A stretch of DNA of 64,000 bases from Oxytricha trifallax. Taxonomy: Eukaryota; Ciliophora; Spirotrichea; Sporadotrichida; Oxytrichidae. The position numbers and the translations under genes are program-made. The stretch lies in contig ARYC01003232.1 in NCBI GenBank assembly GCA_000711775.1, positions 18,589-82,588 of the forward strand, read 5' to 3'. Below are positions 45,813 through 57,236 of the stretch, one piece after another (the stretch's first letter is position 1; each line of letters starts with the position of its first letter). Under the pieces are notes generated by a model. The model saw only the letters and a program-made list of their open reading frames with translations. It searched no databases and had not been told where the DNA came from.

Positions 45813-46170
45813 TATTAGGAATGCATTCGAATTTGGGAAATTAATTTAAATTAAATATATAATAAATCAAATTAGTAGCAGTTAAAGTTGCACAATTTGA
45901 ACGATCTTGGGCTCAGTCGATAGAGAATTCAAAAAATTAGCTGAACTTTACTTTTGGCGGTACTATTTTATCACATCCCTACAGTGAGTTAACTCGATCC
46001 AGGGATGTGATAAAATAGTACCGCCAAAAGTAAAGTTCAGCTAATATTTTTTGAATTCTCTATCGACTGAGCCCAAGATCGTTCAAATTGTGCAACTTTA
46101 ACTGCTACTAATTTGATTTATTATATATTTAATTTAAATTAATTTCCCAAATTCGAATGCATTCCTTTAA
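45813..46170. mobile_element. palindromic MITE, family member D
   Basis: Flanked by TA (45811-45812 and 46171-46172). The right terminal word is AATGCATTCCTTTAA and the left is its near complement. The arms are almost perfect reverse complements around a very short centre (GAGTTAACTCGA), so the whole element could fold into one hairpin. The core GGCGGTACTATTTTATC and CATCCCT are present. Confidence 0.9.
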
Positions 46171-47080
46171 TACCGTAATTTTTATTGTTAAATACTGCTA
46201 GTATTTATGCTAATGCACTGTTTTTTAAATAATCAGGATTTAAATATTAGATTATGTAAAAAGATATCCGAAAAGTAAGGTTAACTATTTGTGGAAAAAT
46301 CAAAATTGATTGAAAACCTCCGGTGATTTTAACAACAATTGGTGGTGGGTTTTTCACCATTGTTTAAATACTAATATTTGCAATAGATTTTGTCTCAGCC
46401 TTATATTAAAAATTGTTTTGATCTAGTTAATATAGAAAACACTCACATAATTAATTACCTCATAGATGATCATGTTTTATAGTGTAAAATTCAATTTACA
46501 AATAGTTAGCAACCAAGTCTTTTATCTATTAAAATAAAAAAGATCTGACTTCTAATTTCATATAAGAAAGTATGTTATGTAAAATAAAGTAAAATTAGGA
46601 CATTAATTTTATATTACTTTATAGTAAATTTTCAAATTAAAATCAGTCTTTTTGTTGATAATCTTATAATATTTTTTGTTTGAAATTTATGAGTAGTATA
46701 GTGATCCTAGACAAGTTATTGATAAATTTAATCATTATTGATCGAATTTATAAATTTCATATAATTAAAAAAATTGATTATGATTAAAACTTATTTATGA
46801 ATCAAAGCCATTCTCCTCAATGGCCCAGACTCATATTTATTAAATATAAATTATATTTCTTTAATTATTATTTAATTTATAATATAATAAGTATAATTTT
46901 AGCTTTATAAAGCTTCATGTAATGTAAGCCAAATTTAATTTTATAATCGGTTTTTTTATTTCCTTGATTTTTATCATATGTCAATATAATTTAGAAGCTA
47001 TAGCTTAATAATCTTAAAATGAGATAAAATTTAAAATATTTTTTCCGCATTTAATTAATAATTAATATATAATAATTCAA
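46171..47080. other. AT-rich spacer, no supported gene
   Basis: A short G/C-richer palindrome-like segment occurs at 46315-46365 (CCGGTGATTTTAAC...TGGTGGTGGG...CACCATTG). Nothing else was recognised. Confidence 0.4.
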
Positions 47081-48342
47081 ATGAAAAGACAAGAAGTTGT
47101 CCACGCTCAAGATATCAAAGAGTTCCAGTCTTGATTCATATCTAAAGAATGAATGTGTAAGCTTTCTCGATAGTAAGTTTATATTTCATTAAATCTACAG
47201 AGTGCTACTTTTTTCAGTGATGACCTTGTTCCCATGAAATTACTTAAAGACTTTTTAGATGGAAATAATAATCTACTAATATCAGGGGAGTGGTTTAGCT
47301 CCACTTTCTGTACTACGAGGAGCTCTCGGTCAAGAATATATTTCAGTAGGTTAAGGAAGATCAGGAAATAATGAGATTCAATAATTATTACTCAGATTAT
47401 ACTGTTTGCCAGATAGAAAATATTTTTATTTGGTACTCAGCACTCTGTAGAACAACCATCGTTCCTAACTTATCGAGCATGCTAATGGGAGTAGAAGTAT
47501 AGGGGACAGTCCCAAGGACGAAAAGGAAAAAATTAGATTAATTTGGGATATATAGAGAGTTGCATGGAGAACCATTTTTCTCAAGTAATGATTATAGCAA
47601 AATGTATATATTATTTATAGAATAAAACGGCAAGGCATTGTTAATACTAAAGTAGAAGTCTAAACCTAGAATTAAGAAGAAAAGCAAGAGTACCATAATA
47701 TATCAACATCATTTCCAGATTTTAAAGAAGATATAGAAAATAAACGAAAAGTTATTGCCCCTCGAGAGACATACCCATGTCACAAGGGTCTCCTAACTAT
47801 AGAAATCCCACAATGAGTTTGCTGAGTGATATAATCCAAAACTTTATTATCCAAACATTGCTCATAGCAAAATAATGTTTTTTGCTGACAAATATTATAA
47901 TCTTCTCAATATCTCTTTCAATTACCCTATAAACCATATTCTGTTCAAATTTTTTAATAGAGTCAGTTATAATTTTAATATGCTAGGCTTCTTCATTTTA
48001 AAATCTTGTGCAATCATTTGCTACTTACACTTTTTCTTAATTAAAGAAAATATCTCTTCTATTCAATAGAATTCAGAAGAGTATGCCCCCATTTTTATTC
48101 TTTAATTTATTTTTAATAAATTTGCTTTGGGGACTCCTCAAATTATTCCTAAGGATTACAACATATTACAACATCCTTTTGTTTATTTTAAAGCTAAAAA
48201 TACTAAGTCATTGCCTCAAAGTCACCCATGTTAATAGACTTCAGCTTTGAGTAATAACTATAGATGCAATTGTATTAAGTTTGAGCTATTCTTTCTGTAT
48301 TATTTATTCTAACTCAACCTATACATGAGCGCTAGGAAATGA
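47081..48342 (+). CDS. unknown gene, one in-frame TGA in a 329-codon frame
   Basis: The ATG at 47081 starts MKRQEVVHAQDIKEFQ. A 28-nt GTAAGT...CTACAG segment (47173-47200) may be an intron. Exon 2 begins SATFFSDDLVPMKLLKDFLD and shifts frame near 47350. From 47356 one frame runs through a single TGA (47827) to TGA 48340, with YYSDYTVCQIENIFIWYSAL, GEPFFSSNDYSKMYILFIEQ and a basic stretch KPRIKKKSKS before the TGA. After it come FFADKYYNLLNISFNYPINH and GTPQIIPKDYNILQHPFVYF. A third frame after 48335 has DIWLDDDFINIYKFL, faintly like the WLNDExIN start of Ulp1-type proteases, which is too weak to name it. No family is assigned. Confidence 0.5.
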
Positions 48343-48937
48343 CATATGGCTTGATGATGACTTCATAAACATATATAAATTTCTTGCCCAGAGCTCCAGG
48401 ACTAAGCAGCTATGAAACATTTTCAATTTTTAATTATTTAATCTTTTATAGTTTTGTTCGGTTAGCCTATAAGTAGATCTCTTCACTCTTATTTTGATTT
48501 TATAGAGCTTGTAGATATATTGAAGCTGAAATGGGGTAATTATTTAATAAGGGAATAGTCAATTGAAAGAGCATTGCTCTAGTATGGAGTGAGTATCCCT
48601 TTTATTTACTTAGAGTTTTTTTCATCTACCAAAGATTATTTTGTTTATTCTGTTATTTTTATACTTTAAGGTTCTTAGTGTTTTCTAACTCTTCATGACT
48701 CTTTATCCTAAGGGCACAAACAGATAAAACATATCTAAGAGAAACTTTTAACTGGTTAGCAATTATCCTGTTTGTGAAATGAGTTAAGCATTTTTGTGGG
48801 GTGCAATGGGCCATAACGAAGCACCATTGAGATCATCTCATTAAAGGAAGAATCAGATATACTTTTCATTAGAGTGTTTCTATTTATTGTTAATTCTAAT
48901 TAATTAAATACTATTTATTAAATATCATAATTTTTCA

Positions 48938-49080
48938 AGCGACCACATAACTCGTCATTTTATTGGGTGTCGTGATAAATTATTAATTTTAATTTCATTC
49001 TAAGAATTAATATTGAAATTATGCATTTTCATGAATATGTTGCACACTTTCTGTTGGAATGGTCATACTTAAGACATTTA
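48938..49080. repeat. GTGACCACG repeat element, copy 2
   Basis: Words GCGACCACATAACTCGT and TTGAAATTATGCATTTTC match 44440-44560 in order. Copy 2 is shorter and more diverged. Its right end abuts TBE copy B. Confidence 0.45.
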
Positions 49081-49089
49081 TCCTCGCTC

Positions 49090-49380
49090 TATTAAGTGAA
49101 AGCAAATATAAGGTTTTGACACAAGTTAATAAATAAATACAAGAGTAAGAGATTATTTGTTAATAACCTCTCGGTTTTTTAAACTAAAGAGTCTTATAAA
49201 ATTTACGAAGAGTTTAACATAACTTCTGCTAATTATATTCTTTATAGTCACCTATTTAAGGGAATAGACTTCTATTGTAGTTAAATTGAGACTCATTAAA
49301 AGAAACTCTTGATGTTTTTCCTAATGCCTATTTTCTCTATCGTCACAGTAGATTTGATTTAAAGTAGCTGCAAAGAGTGA
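49090..49380 (+). pseudogene. TBE transposase C-terminal remnant, copy B
   Basis: The frame with RLFVNNLSVFQTKESYKIYE aligns with LFVDNLSVHKTKESKKAY of copy A. The second catalytic Asp is changed to Asn. The frame continues with LFKGIDFYCSQIETHQKKLL and ends at a TGA near 49378. The N-terminal two thirds are absent. Confidence 0.7.
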
Positions 49381-49667
49381 GTATTAATTAAACAATAATT
49401 TAAAGAAGAGATTAAATATTGAATACATATAAATATTTGTAGAAATTAAATGAATTAATAACTTCCCATATTAAACAAACTCTTAAAAATATTTGGATTC
49501 TGTTACTCTGGTTTTGAACTAGGACACATATTTCTTCTTTTTGAGCCAGCGCCAGCATCTATATTCATCTCATCAGATCATTAAACCTCTTTTAAATTCT
49601 CTTGCTCTCTTAATGAATTCTTTGAGACTTTCTCTCTCTTTCTCTCTCTGGACATTTATATTCTATT

Positions 49668-50288
49668 TCATAAGGAATATACCAGTTCCAGAATTCCCAA
49701 CAAAGTTATATGCTTAAGATTACTTGAAAGAAAAGGATGATTCTTAAGCTCTGCAAGTCGGTCTATCTTATTAGTAAGCCCTGCTTCTTTTAATCCTTTG
49801 AAGAAAATGATAGCACTTTTTATGAGTTATAGTTTATTTTAAAAATATTTTTATATATTAATTATGATATTTAAAGCTAATAACTTAAATTTTATCAATA
49901 ATAGCAAGAATATCAATAATAAACTCCTTTCTTGAAGATTATTAGAAAGTTTTTTATTTGTATGAAGGTTAACCACCACATTTTCATCTTTAATTGCATC
50001 CTCATAAAATTTTTATACAAATATCTTTGATTATTTCAATATTATAATAAATTTGCTCTCTATATTTTTGAAAGCTTTCTTCTCTTTGCCGATTAAAGCT
50101 TTTATAATTATATTTGGGTACATTCCATTGTTAGTAACAATAAACCAGCAGCATTTTTTAACATTGATTAACATCAATTTATTTTATCATGTTAAAAATG
50201 GTGTCGATATAGATATTACTTGCTTCTGAATCTTGAGATCATAACTTGAGTTTCCGTCCTATTTAGTTACGACATTTAGTGATTCCAT
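49668..50288 (-). CDS. TBE-type 22-kDa ORF, copy B (best preserved)
   Basis: The minus-strand ATG at 50288 begins MESLNVVTKQDGNSSYDLKI and stays in one frame for 207 codons to TGA 49670-49668, broken only by one TGA after ISISTPFLT. About 24 kDa fits the known TBE 22-kDa ORF. Blocks shared with copy A are GKEKKAFKNIESKF and NNLQERSLLL. The block AELKNHPFLSSNLKHITLLG corresponds to the LKKHPYL region of copy A and the LKKNHTYQ region of D1. Function unknown. No known domain is seen. Confidence 0.65.
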
Positions 50289-50439
50289 CTTTTTTCCTCT
50301 TCTAATAATGAATTTCAAGTTTAATTTATAGACTTGTGGATTCTATCCTTTAAAATCTTACTGTTAAATATTAGCATCTTATAGGAGGTCAACCCTCTAA
50401 AGATACGTGGAGAAATGTTGCAGAAGCTGCAACAAATTT

Positions 50440-50820
50440 CAGAGATAGTTAATTTATATCAATTTAGCATTAAACTAATTCTTAAATCTTTTTTTTAATT
50501 TATTTAATTAATTGGTACCAATATTTAATAGTGCCAAATTTTAATAAGTACCTTGTTTTAAACAAATGGTGTTTAATGGAAAAGTTTCAATCAGGTAAAA
50601 AGCTTAATTGACCAGTATCAAACTTAATCCTTTCTGCGTTGGTACAAAATATTGAAATCATTAAGGCTTTAATAATTATCATTATAGTGATAAATTACAG
50701 GGAAGTATGGTTACTTACAGCTGAAAATTGATTAATCTAACCACATTTGCCGCTTCTACAAAAAGTGATGAGTAAAGCAATTATTCATTTAATAGCTTAT
50801 TAATATTAATTAAAGTTTGA
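50440..50820. promoter_or_regulatory. divergent intergenic region of TBE copy B
   Basis: TTGGTACCAATA, AAGTACCTT and TTGGTACAAAATATTGAAATC words lie between the diverging 22-kDa and zinc-finger ORFs, paralleling copies A and C. TTGGTACAAAATATTGAAAT is identical in copies B and C. Confidence 0.4.
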
Positions 50821-50828
50821 ATTTAAAC

Positions 50829-51036
50829 ATGCCGACCAACATAAATCGTAAAGTTGTTGGCTTTGAAACTTTATAATTATAGACCAACTTTGGATCAAAC
50901 AATAAACCAGAAGTTTTTTATGTTGAGAGGGAGAAGATAATAATAATAATAAGAATACCTGTCTATCACCAGTAATTATTAGAAAATATTTTAGAGCTAC
51001 TATAGAAAGAAGATTCTTGAGGTATAGCATGTGCAT
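50829..51036 (+). pseudogene. TBE zinc-finger/kinase ORF start, copy B
   Basis: The ATG at 50829 begins MPTNINRKVVGFETLQLQTN, aligning with MAANLNRRSFFGTGQSQLN of copy A. It continues with EVFYVEREK and becomes a run of Ile codons from an ATA repeat. The rest of the gene is missing. Confidence 0.6.
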
Positions 51037-51039
51037 GTA

Positions 51040-53480
51040 GATATATTTGTTTGATGTAATACAATTAATATTCTATAAATATATATTAAACTCAAATATA
51101 ACTTGCGATTTCTAGCCTAAATAAGATCCCAAACTAAACTTTACAAATTAATTCACTAAAACATCTAATTAATGGATTTTGATGTTTTATTCCACAATTA
51201 AGAGTACTTAAAATCATTGAGATTATGAATTAATATGTATTATTTTGTAAGAATCTCAAAGAGAGACAAAGTTGAATATAAGAATATATGAATATTTTAA
51301 GACAATGTAAGAGAATAGACTGAGTATAAATAAATTAAATTCAGGTTTCTTTTACTTAATAAATTCTACTCTTTTAAATTCAAATGACTGGGCTTTAATG
51401 AAATTTTAGCCTTCCAATAATGTATTCATTAAACTTTTGTCTTTTCTTCATTCAATCTAAGACCAAATTTTTAAATTATAATTCAAATTTAAGAGCTCTA
51501 AGATCGGGCAATTTAACTATTTAAAGTTTAGTTTATTCAAATAATCATTTGAAGTGCAATAAAATTGCCTTAATTAAAAGAGTCTTTAATTTTATTTAAT
51601 TTAATTGAATCTACAAACTTTAGTAGTTTATAATTTATCTATATTCTTACGCCGACTTAAATAAATGAATTGTTAAAAAACATTTGAATAATGTATACAC
51701 TTCCCTTAAATAGAATTATTTTATACTTTATATTTTATAAAATTTTCGTTAAATTTTGCATTTTTAAGATTAATAGCTTAATTTAGGAGACTAAAGCTAG
51801 TTTTTTGCTTCTCTTTAAAATCAATTTTTAAATCACGATTTAATTATTTTTTCTTATGTAGTTACCAATTTTATTATTGATGAATTAAATCTTATATTTA
51901 GATTTAATTTGAAAATTATTTTATTCTTAAAATATCAGATTGACCTAGTATTATTAGGATTTTAAGAATATTAACTTACTTTATTATCGTCTTTCTTCGC
52001 ATATTCAATTTATTATAATAATAAAATATGTTATTTAATTTTTAATTATTGATATTTTTATATGCAGTTGGTATTCCTTTGATCGAAGATATGTCATCTC
52101 TCATTAGATTTGTTCAATTGAGATTTGTACTAAAAACATAAAAATTCATAAAATTAATTAGTCGAAATTAAAATTGTAGAGGTGGCATTCTATGAATTAT
52201 AGTAATTATTTCAAATTAAAATACAATAAAATAAATTTTATTAAAGAATCCATTTTAATTATGCTCGACATATAATGAAAATAAAAAATTAAAAATTTTA
52301 AATTCTAATATCTCGTTATTAGCATGTGAGTTATTTTTTACCAATAAATTTAACTGTTAATTACGTAGTCTTAGTATTGATATGAAACTAATTTATTAAG
52401 GCAATAACGGCTGAGTCTTATTCAAGAATACTTCAAACAAATTTATTACTATTTTTTCTATGATCTTTGTTGATAAGTATTGACTTAAGTTTATTTTTTC
52501 CTATATTCTTATTTTTACATTATTTCTTTGTCATAATATATATGGAATTAGTTTAATTCAATTCTAAAGGGAATGATTAAATGATATTTTAATTGTAGAA
52601 GAGCTCTTAGATCAAATTTGGTCATAAGTACTTACATTTAAAATAATATTCAGTAACAATGCTTTTCAAGCGAAAATCATTTATTTATTGTCAATGACAG
52701 ATTTGACCGATTTCACAGTTATAGTTTTTTAAAAATTTAATATGAAATGTAATATAACAAAATGCGTAATAATTAGAAGTGGAAATGATAGGAATAAAGG
52801 CATTACTTATTGTACAGGCAGTTGCAATGATTTCTTAAAAAATGCTACATTTGGTTACCTTTTAAAAATGAATCGGTTAACTTCTGCAATTGAAAAACAG
52901 GGGCTCTCTACACTGATTTATTAAAAATTATGGTATCAACGCTATCTGCAATTATTGATAAAAATAAAAGAATCGCAAAATTAGAATTAAATAAATAATT
53001 AATTGCCATAAAATCATTTATTTATATAAAATTTTATCTAATTAATAAAATAATAGTAAAAAAAAGGTTATTTATAGGATTATATTAATCACATATGCTT
53101 TATGGTTTTATTTCGCACTTCATTTTTATTAGGATTTCTTAAATCGTTTGTTATTTCACGAAGGTATCTTTATTATAGTTAATTTTCCATATATAGAGTT
53201 AATTTAGAAATTAAACTAGTTACTGTGGGAAGTTATATAGTTTAAGCAATTTACAATAACTTAAACTTTAAATTATTTGAGATTACTTAAAATAATTTCG
53301 AAAAATTAATAGTAATAAATAATATTTTTTGTTGTTGTTGTTGACTAATTAGCTCTGATAGATATTTAAAATTTACGAACTTAATTTTATTATATTGTAT
53401 TAGCAAGAGAGGTCCCTTGAGCATTTCATATTCTTGATCAGAAAATATAAACCCATTATATTTTTAATTTATTAATATGT
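51040..53480. other. AT-rich spacer, no firmly supported gene
   Basis: A code-6 frame from the ATG at 52742 (CNITKCVIIRSGNDRNKGIT) is open to 53343, but its second half is low-complexity AT sequence, so coding is doubtful. No other structure is recognised. Confidence 0.35.
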
Positions 53481-53499
53481 ATTTTCATTCTTTAAATTA

Positions 53500-54046
53500 T
53501 CAATTCAAATTTCTTTTTAATTTCAATTCATGATGATCGATAGAAGCACTAACATTTTGGCAAAATTTACCTTCTCCTCTTATAGATAATAAAATTAGAA
53601 CAGCGCTACTTTGCAAATTATTGACTAAACACCTGCCAATACATTGAATGAATGGACAGCCTTTGAAATGATGTCGTTTATGTAATAACAAAGTTTACGA
53701 AATCGTTGGTGGTACTGCAGTATTCCCAGATACTTAATCAATCTACTACGAGGCTTATCTGTAATCATTATGTAAGAAAATCTTCCAATGTCTTTATCAT
53801 ATTGTTAAAGCTCTGGAAGCTTCCTTATAGATGAGGATAGCTCTGAAATTATTCTTGACATTGATATCCTAGGATAGAGTTTCCTAAAAATGTAAATTAC
53901 CCGATTAAGTTGGGAATACATATGCTGCCACGTTTACCAGTAAATTGACTTATATTATAAAGATCAAAGTTTATGCGTCTTTATGTTACTTAACTTTATC
54001 CTTTCATTTTGCTAGAGCATTAAGTTTCTTAATAAGTAATTAAAAC
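53500..54046 (+). pseudogene. weak coding relic upstream of TBE copy C
   Basis: Several plus-strand code-6 frames between 53690 and 54040 look protein-like (VGGTAVFPDTQSIYYEAYLQ; then LIDEDSSEIILDIDILGQSF). The second faintly resembles the catalytic-loop to DFG region of a kinase but lacks its key residues. I cannot decide between a decayed gene and chance. Confidence 0.25.
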
Positions 54047-54176
54047 CAAAAACCCCTTAATTAGATTTATAGTGATTTGATTTGTAGAGTATAGTTGTGG
54101 TTTTATTAGGGCTAGTATAGAAATTAGACCAGTTCGCAAAAAGAGAAATAGAAATAAGCTATTTTAGGGTATATTT

Positions 54177-55170
54177 ATGATGAGAAATATTTAGTTTAAT
54201 GCTTAAGCTTAGGTATGGAACGAGTATAAATATATGCTAACTCAAGCTATACGAAAATATGCAGCAATAGCAAACTCTAAAGCAAGAGTACTTCAACTGT
54301 GAGGCATCACTACTTGTTAGCTGTTAAGCATTACAATTCAGGTTCTTGATAAAATCCTGCAAGAAGTTAAAAGTTCTCCTCACAGCATATTGACTAAATT
54401 TACGACTCTAAGTTTTTAAAGTATTGGGCACACTTTCTACTTGACTAGCGAGCAATGCTGTTTCAACACAAGTTTCCTGACATGAGAATCTCTCATTATA
54501 CTATCGGAAATTTTTATATAAGGAATGGTTTTACTTCAAGACTGTCAACATAGTGAAAAGAGTGATTGAATTTAATGTGCCATTTTTATAGTAATGATTT
54601 AAACTATATTTATGATTAAATGCAGAAGGCTGTTGATAATAACATCTTGTTCTTATACGCTAATAAATCAGTTTTTACGTTCAACACATTTATTAATGAG
54701 TCTCGGTAAAGAAGAATGATAATTTAGAAGTGTATTACTAAAAATTAATGGTTGTTACTCCCGCAATTTTGGCTGGTATCAATGAAGATTCAATCTTAGA
54801 AATTAATGTTATTCACCCTCGCTCTTTTAATCGAGAGTAGTATATAGAGGTCTTGCATAGGCTAAGAATTAAGTCCAACGATCAAGAGATCATCCTGTAT
54901 GTTGATAAACTCTCAGTACGCAAAACTAAGAAGTCTGAGAGTTAAAGATAACTCCTATAAATATTTTTCCTTAGAGTCCACAATTTAATGGAATAGAATT
55001 TTAATGGATTTAAATCAAGACTTACTAGAAAAAATACTTTTGCTGTATCACCTATTGTATGATTTACTAATCAATAAAGTAGACATAATACAGAGTAGTT
55101 GCAGTAGAGTGTGAGTGAAGATAAGATACGATATAATCAAAGAAGGGAGAATGAATGTTTATAAATAAGT
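54177..55170 (+). pseudogene. TBE-type DDE transposase, copy C
   Basis: Tandem ATGs at 54177 and 54180 match the start in copy A. Frames follow the same protein: CEASLLVSCQALQFRFLIKS near 54300, then the core. The second-Asp region reads LYVDKLSVRKTKKSES (VDN changed to VDK). The third motif SPQFNGIE, with the catalytic Glu, is intact near 54985. A TGA near 54298 and several frameshifts make it inactive. This copy keeps the third motif that copy A lost. Confidence 0.75.
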
Positions 55171-55239
55171 TGTAGAATTAAATGAATAAATTATATCACA
55201 TATCCAACGAATTCTTAAAAGGATTTGGCTTCTCTTTCT

Positions 55240-56671
55240 TTTCTTCCTCTTGCTTGACAAATCCTAAGTTTCTTCTCTTAAAGACATCTTGTGTATCTAT
55301 ATTCATTGCCTCTGGTTTTATATTTCAATATAAAGTCTTTTGCTAATATAATGAATGGTTTGAGACTTTCTCTCTATGTGAACCTTTGCATTTTTTCCAT
55401 AAGTATTAAACCATTTCCAAATTTCCCTTCAAAGTTTTATTCTAAGGATTACTTGAAAGATAAGGATGCTTTTTGAGCTCTTCAAAAAAGTCTCGCTTAT
55501 TAGTAAGCCTTGTTTCTTTTAATCCTCAGGAGAAAGGAGTAGCACTTCCTATGAGTTTCTTTTTATAATTTCTATAAGATTGCTTTCTCTCGAAAGATCA
55601 TGAACGCCAGAGAAGAAACTCCTTTCTGGAAAGTTGTAAGAGAGTTGCTTCATGGTAGGAAGTTAAACTTTCTTCATCTTTCATTGCATTCATAGTTTAT
55701 AATTTGGAAAATTTAGTGAATTAATAATTTAATTAAATTTAATCAGAATTCTTAATATACAATAAAAAATGGAAATGTCTAATTAAGCGTTTCATCTTCT
55801 TGATCTTCATCGTCATCCTGATTTATCTCAAAGTCTTTTAAGTCCCCTCAATGTGTAGTCTTGCGAAGCACCTGTCTAGTGACACCTGTGGTCTTACCAG
55901 GTGGGACCACTAAAAAATAAAAAATAAAGATATTCTTTTTAAAACTTACATTTTAAGTGAGTGCTGTACTTCCGTCTGCGTCTGATCTATAAGAATACTT
56001 TTTAATATATAAAGTTTTTGATTAAATTTATCAATTTCCTATTATAAATCATAATTATTATAGAGATTGGTTACAGATATCTTTGGGTAGTTTAATATCA
56101 ATCAATTTTATCTCTTTGTTTTTGAAAGCTTTCTTCTCATCATAGAATATAATTTAGGAATGAGTAAGAATTGTTAAGTAAATCGAAATGTAAATTAAAA
56201 ACCAAAATATTATTCATGCATTTTTATTTAAATATAGTACCATTTATTATAATTATTTTTTATATATGGTCAATAAAATAAGAACATTCAATGCTTAAAA
56301 CTGTATGAATTTTTTTTATAAGGATTTTATTTATTTGAGTAATTTATTATAACTAACAGTATTTTTAATTTAAAATACAATAAAATTTCGAGATTGATTA
56401 CTCTATTATTTAATTAAAAATATTAATATTAAAAATGTGAGAACAATATTTTGATAATTAATTTAAATTTCGATTTATTTAACAACTCTTACTCAAATAT
56501 TTGGGTACATTCCATCGTTAGTAACATTATACCAACTGCATGTAACATTGATTAACATCAATTTATTTTATCATGTTAAAAAAGGTATCGATAGAGATAT
56601 TGCTTGCTTCTGAATCTTGAGATCATAACTTGAGCTTCCTCCCTTTTCATTGTAACACTTAGTGATTCCAT
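55240..56671 (-). pseudogene. TBE-type 22-kDa ORF, copy C, interrupted
   Basis: The minus-strand ATG at 56671 begins MESLSVTMK, aligning with MESLNVVTK of copy B. The coding sequence is split by the insert at 55700-56064 and resumes toward 55240 with SNLIEIIKRNSQEVLLLSPE, in different frames. It includes multiple frame changes. Confidence 0.6.
55700..56064 (-). mobile_element. insert carrying the intron-containing repeat, copy 2
   Basis: Copies A and B run straight through this point, so about 365 bp were added here. The insert has a weak terminal inverted repeat (TTAAATTTAATCAGAA against TTAAATTTAATCAAAA on the other strand). It carries an intron (55910-55949, 40 nt, GTAAGT...TTTTTTAG on the minus strand), an exon beginning NGPTWQDHRCHQTGASQDYT, and an acidic downstream frame (FEINQDDDEDQEDET). 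It matches 2225-2475. The protein is not recognised. Confidence 0.6.
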
Positions 56672-57236
56672 CTTTGCTCCTCTTCCATTAATGAATATCA
56701 AGTTGTACCTTTAGACTTGTGGATTCTATTGTTAAAAATATTACTATTAAATATGAGCATATTATAGGATGTCAATCCTGTAAAGACACGTGGAGAAAGT
56801 TCGAAGAAGCTGTAACAAACATCAGAGATGGAGCTCCATTTTTATCAATTTAGCTCCATTAAATTAGTACTATATTCGTTTAAATTTTATTAGTTATCGT
56901 ACAAAATCTGATTAATTTTTATTGGTATCAATTTAGTAGTACCAAACTTAATTATTACCTAGTTTTATTCCAGTGACATTTTAATTGAAAAGCTCCAATA
57001 TAAGTCAAACTTAATTGGTACCAGTACTAACCTGAATTTTATCTGAGTTGGTACAAAATATTGAAATCATTAAGGATGAAATTACAAAAATTATAGTTAT
57101 AAACTGATTATATATGAAGTTTTAGAGCTGAAATCAAGCCATTATTAATGTAAATAAACTTATGCATAGTATAACTATAGCTAGAAAAGTTTTAATACTT
57201 TTATAAAAGAAATTTATATTTTAATTTAATTTAAAC

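Larger units (their letters stand above)
49080..51036 (+). mobile_element. TBE-like transposon, truncated copy B
   Basis: It contains the 3' part of the transposase (+), a nearly intact 22-kDa ORF (-) and the first codons of the zinc-finger/kinase ORF (+), in the standard order. Both ends are missing: the left end stops at the repeat at 48938-49080, and the right end fades after about 51036. Confidence 0.75.

Noticed and set aside
48335-48420. Possible Ulp1-type protease (DIWLDDDFINIYKFL)
   Set aside because: Only the first motif is present. The His, Asp and Cys motifs expected downstream were not found, so the name was not used.
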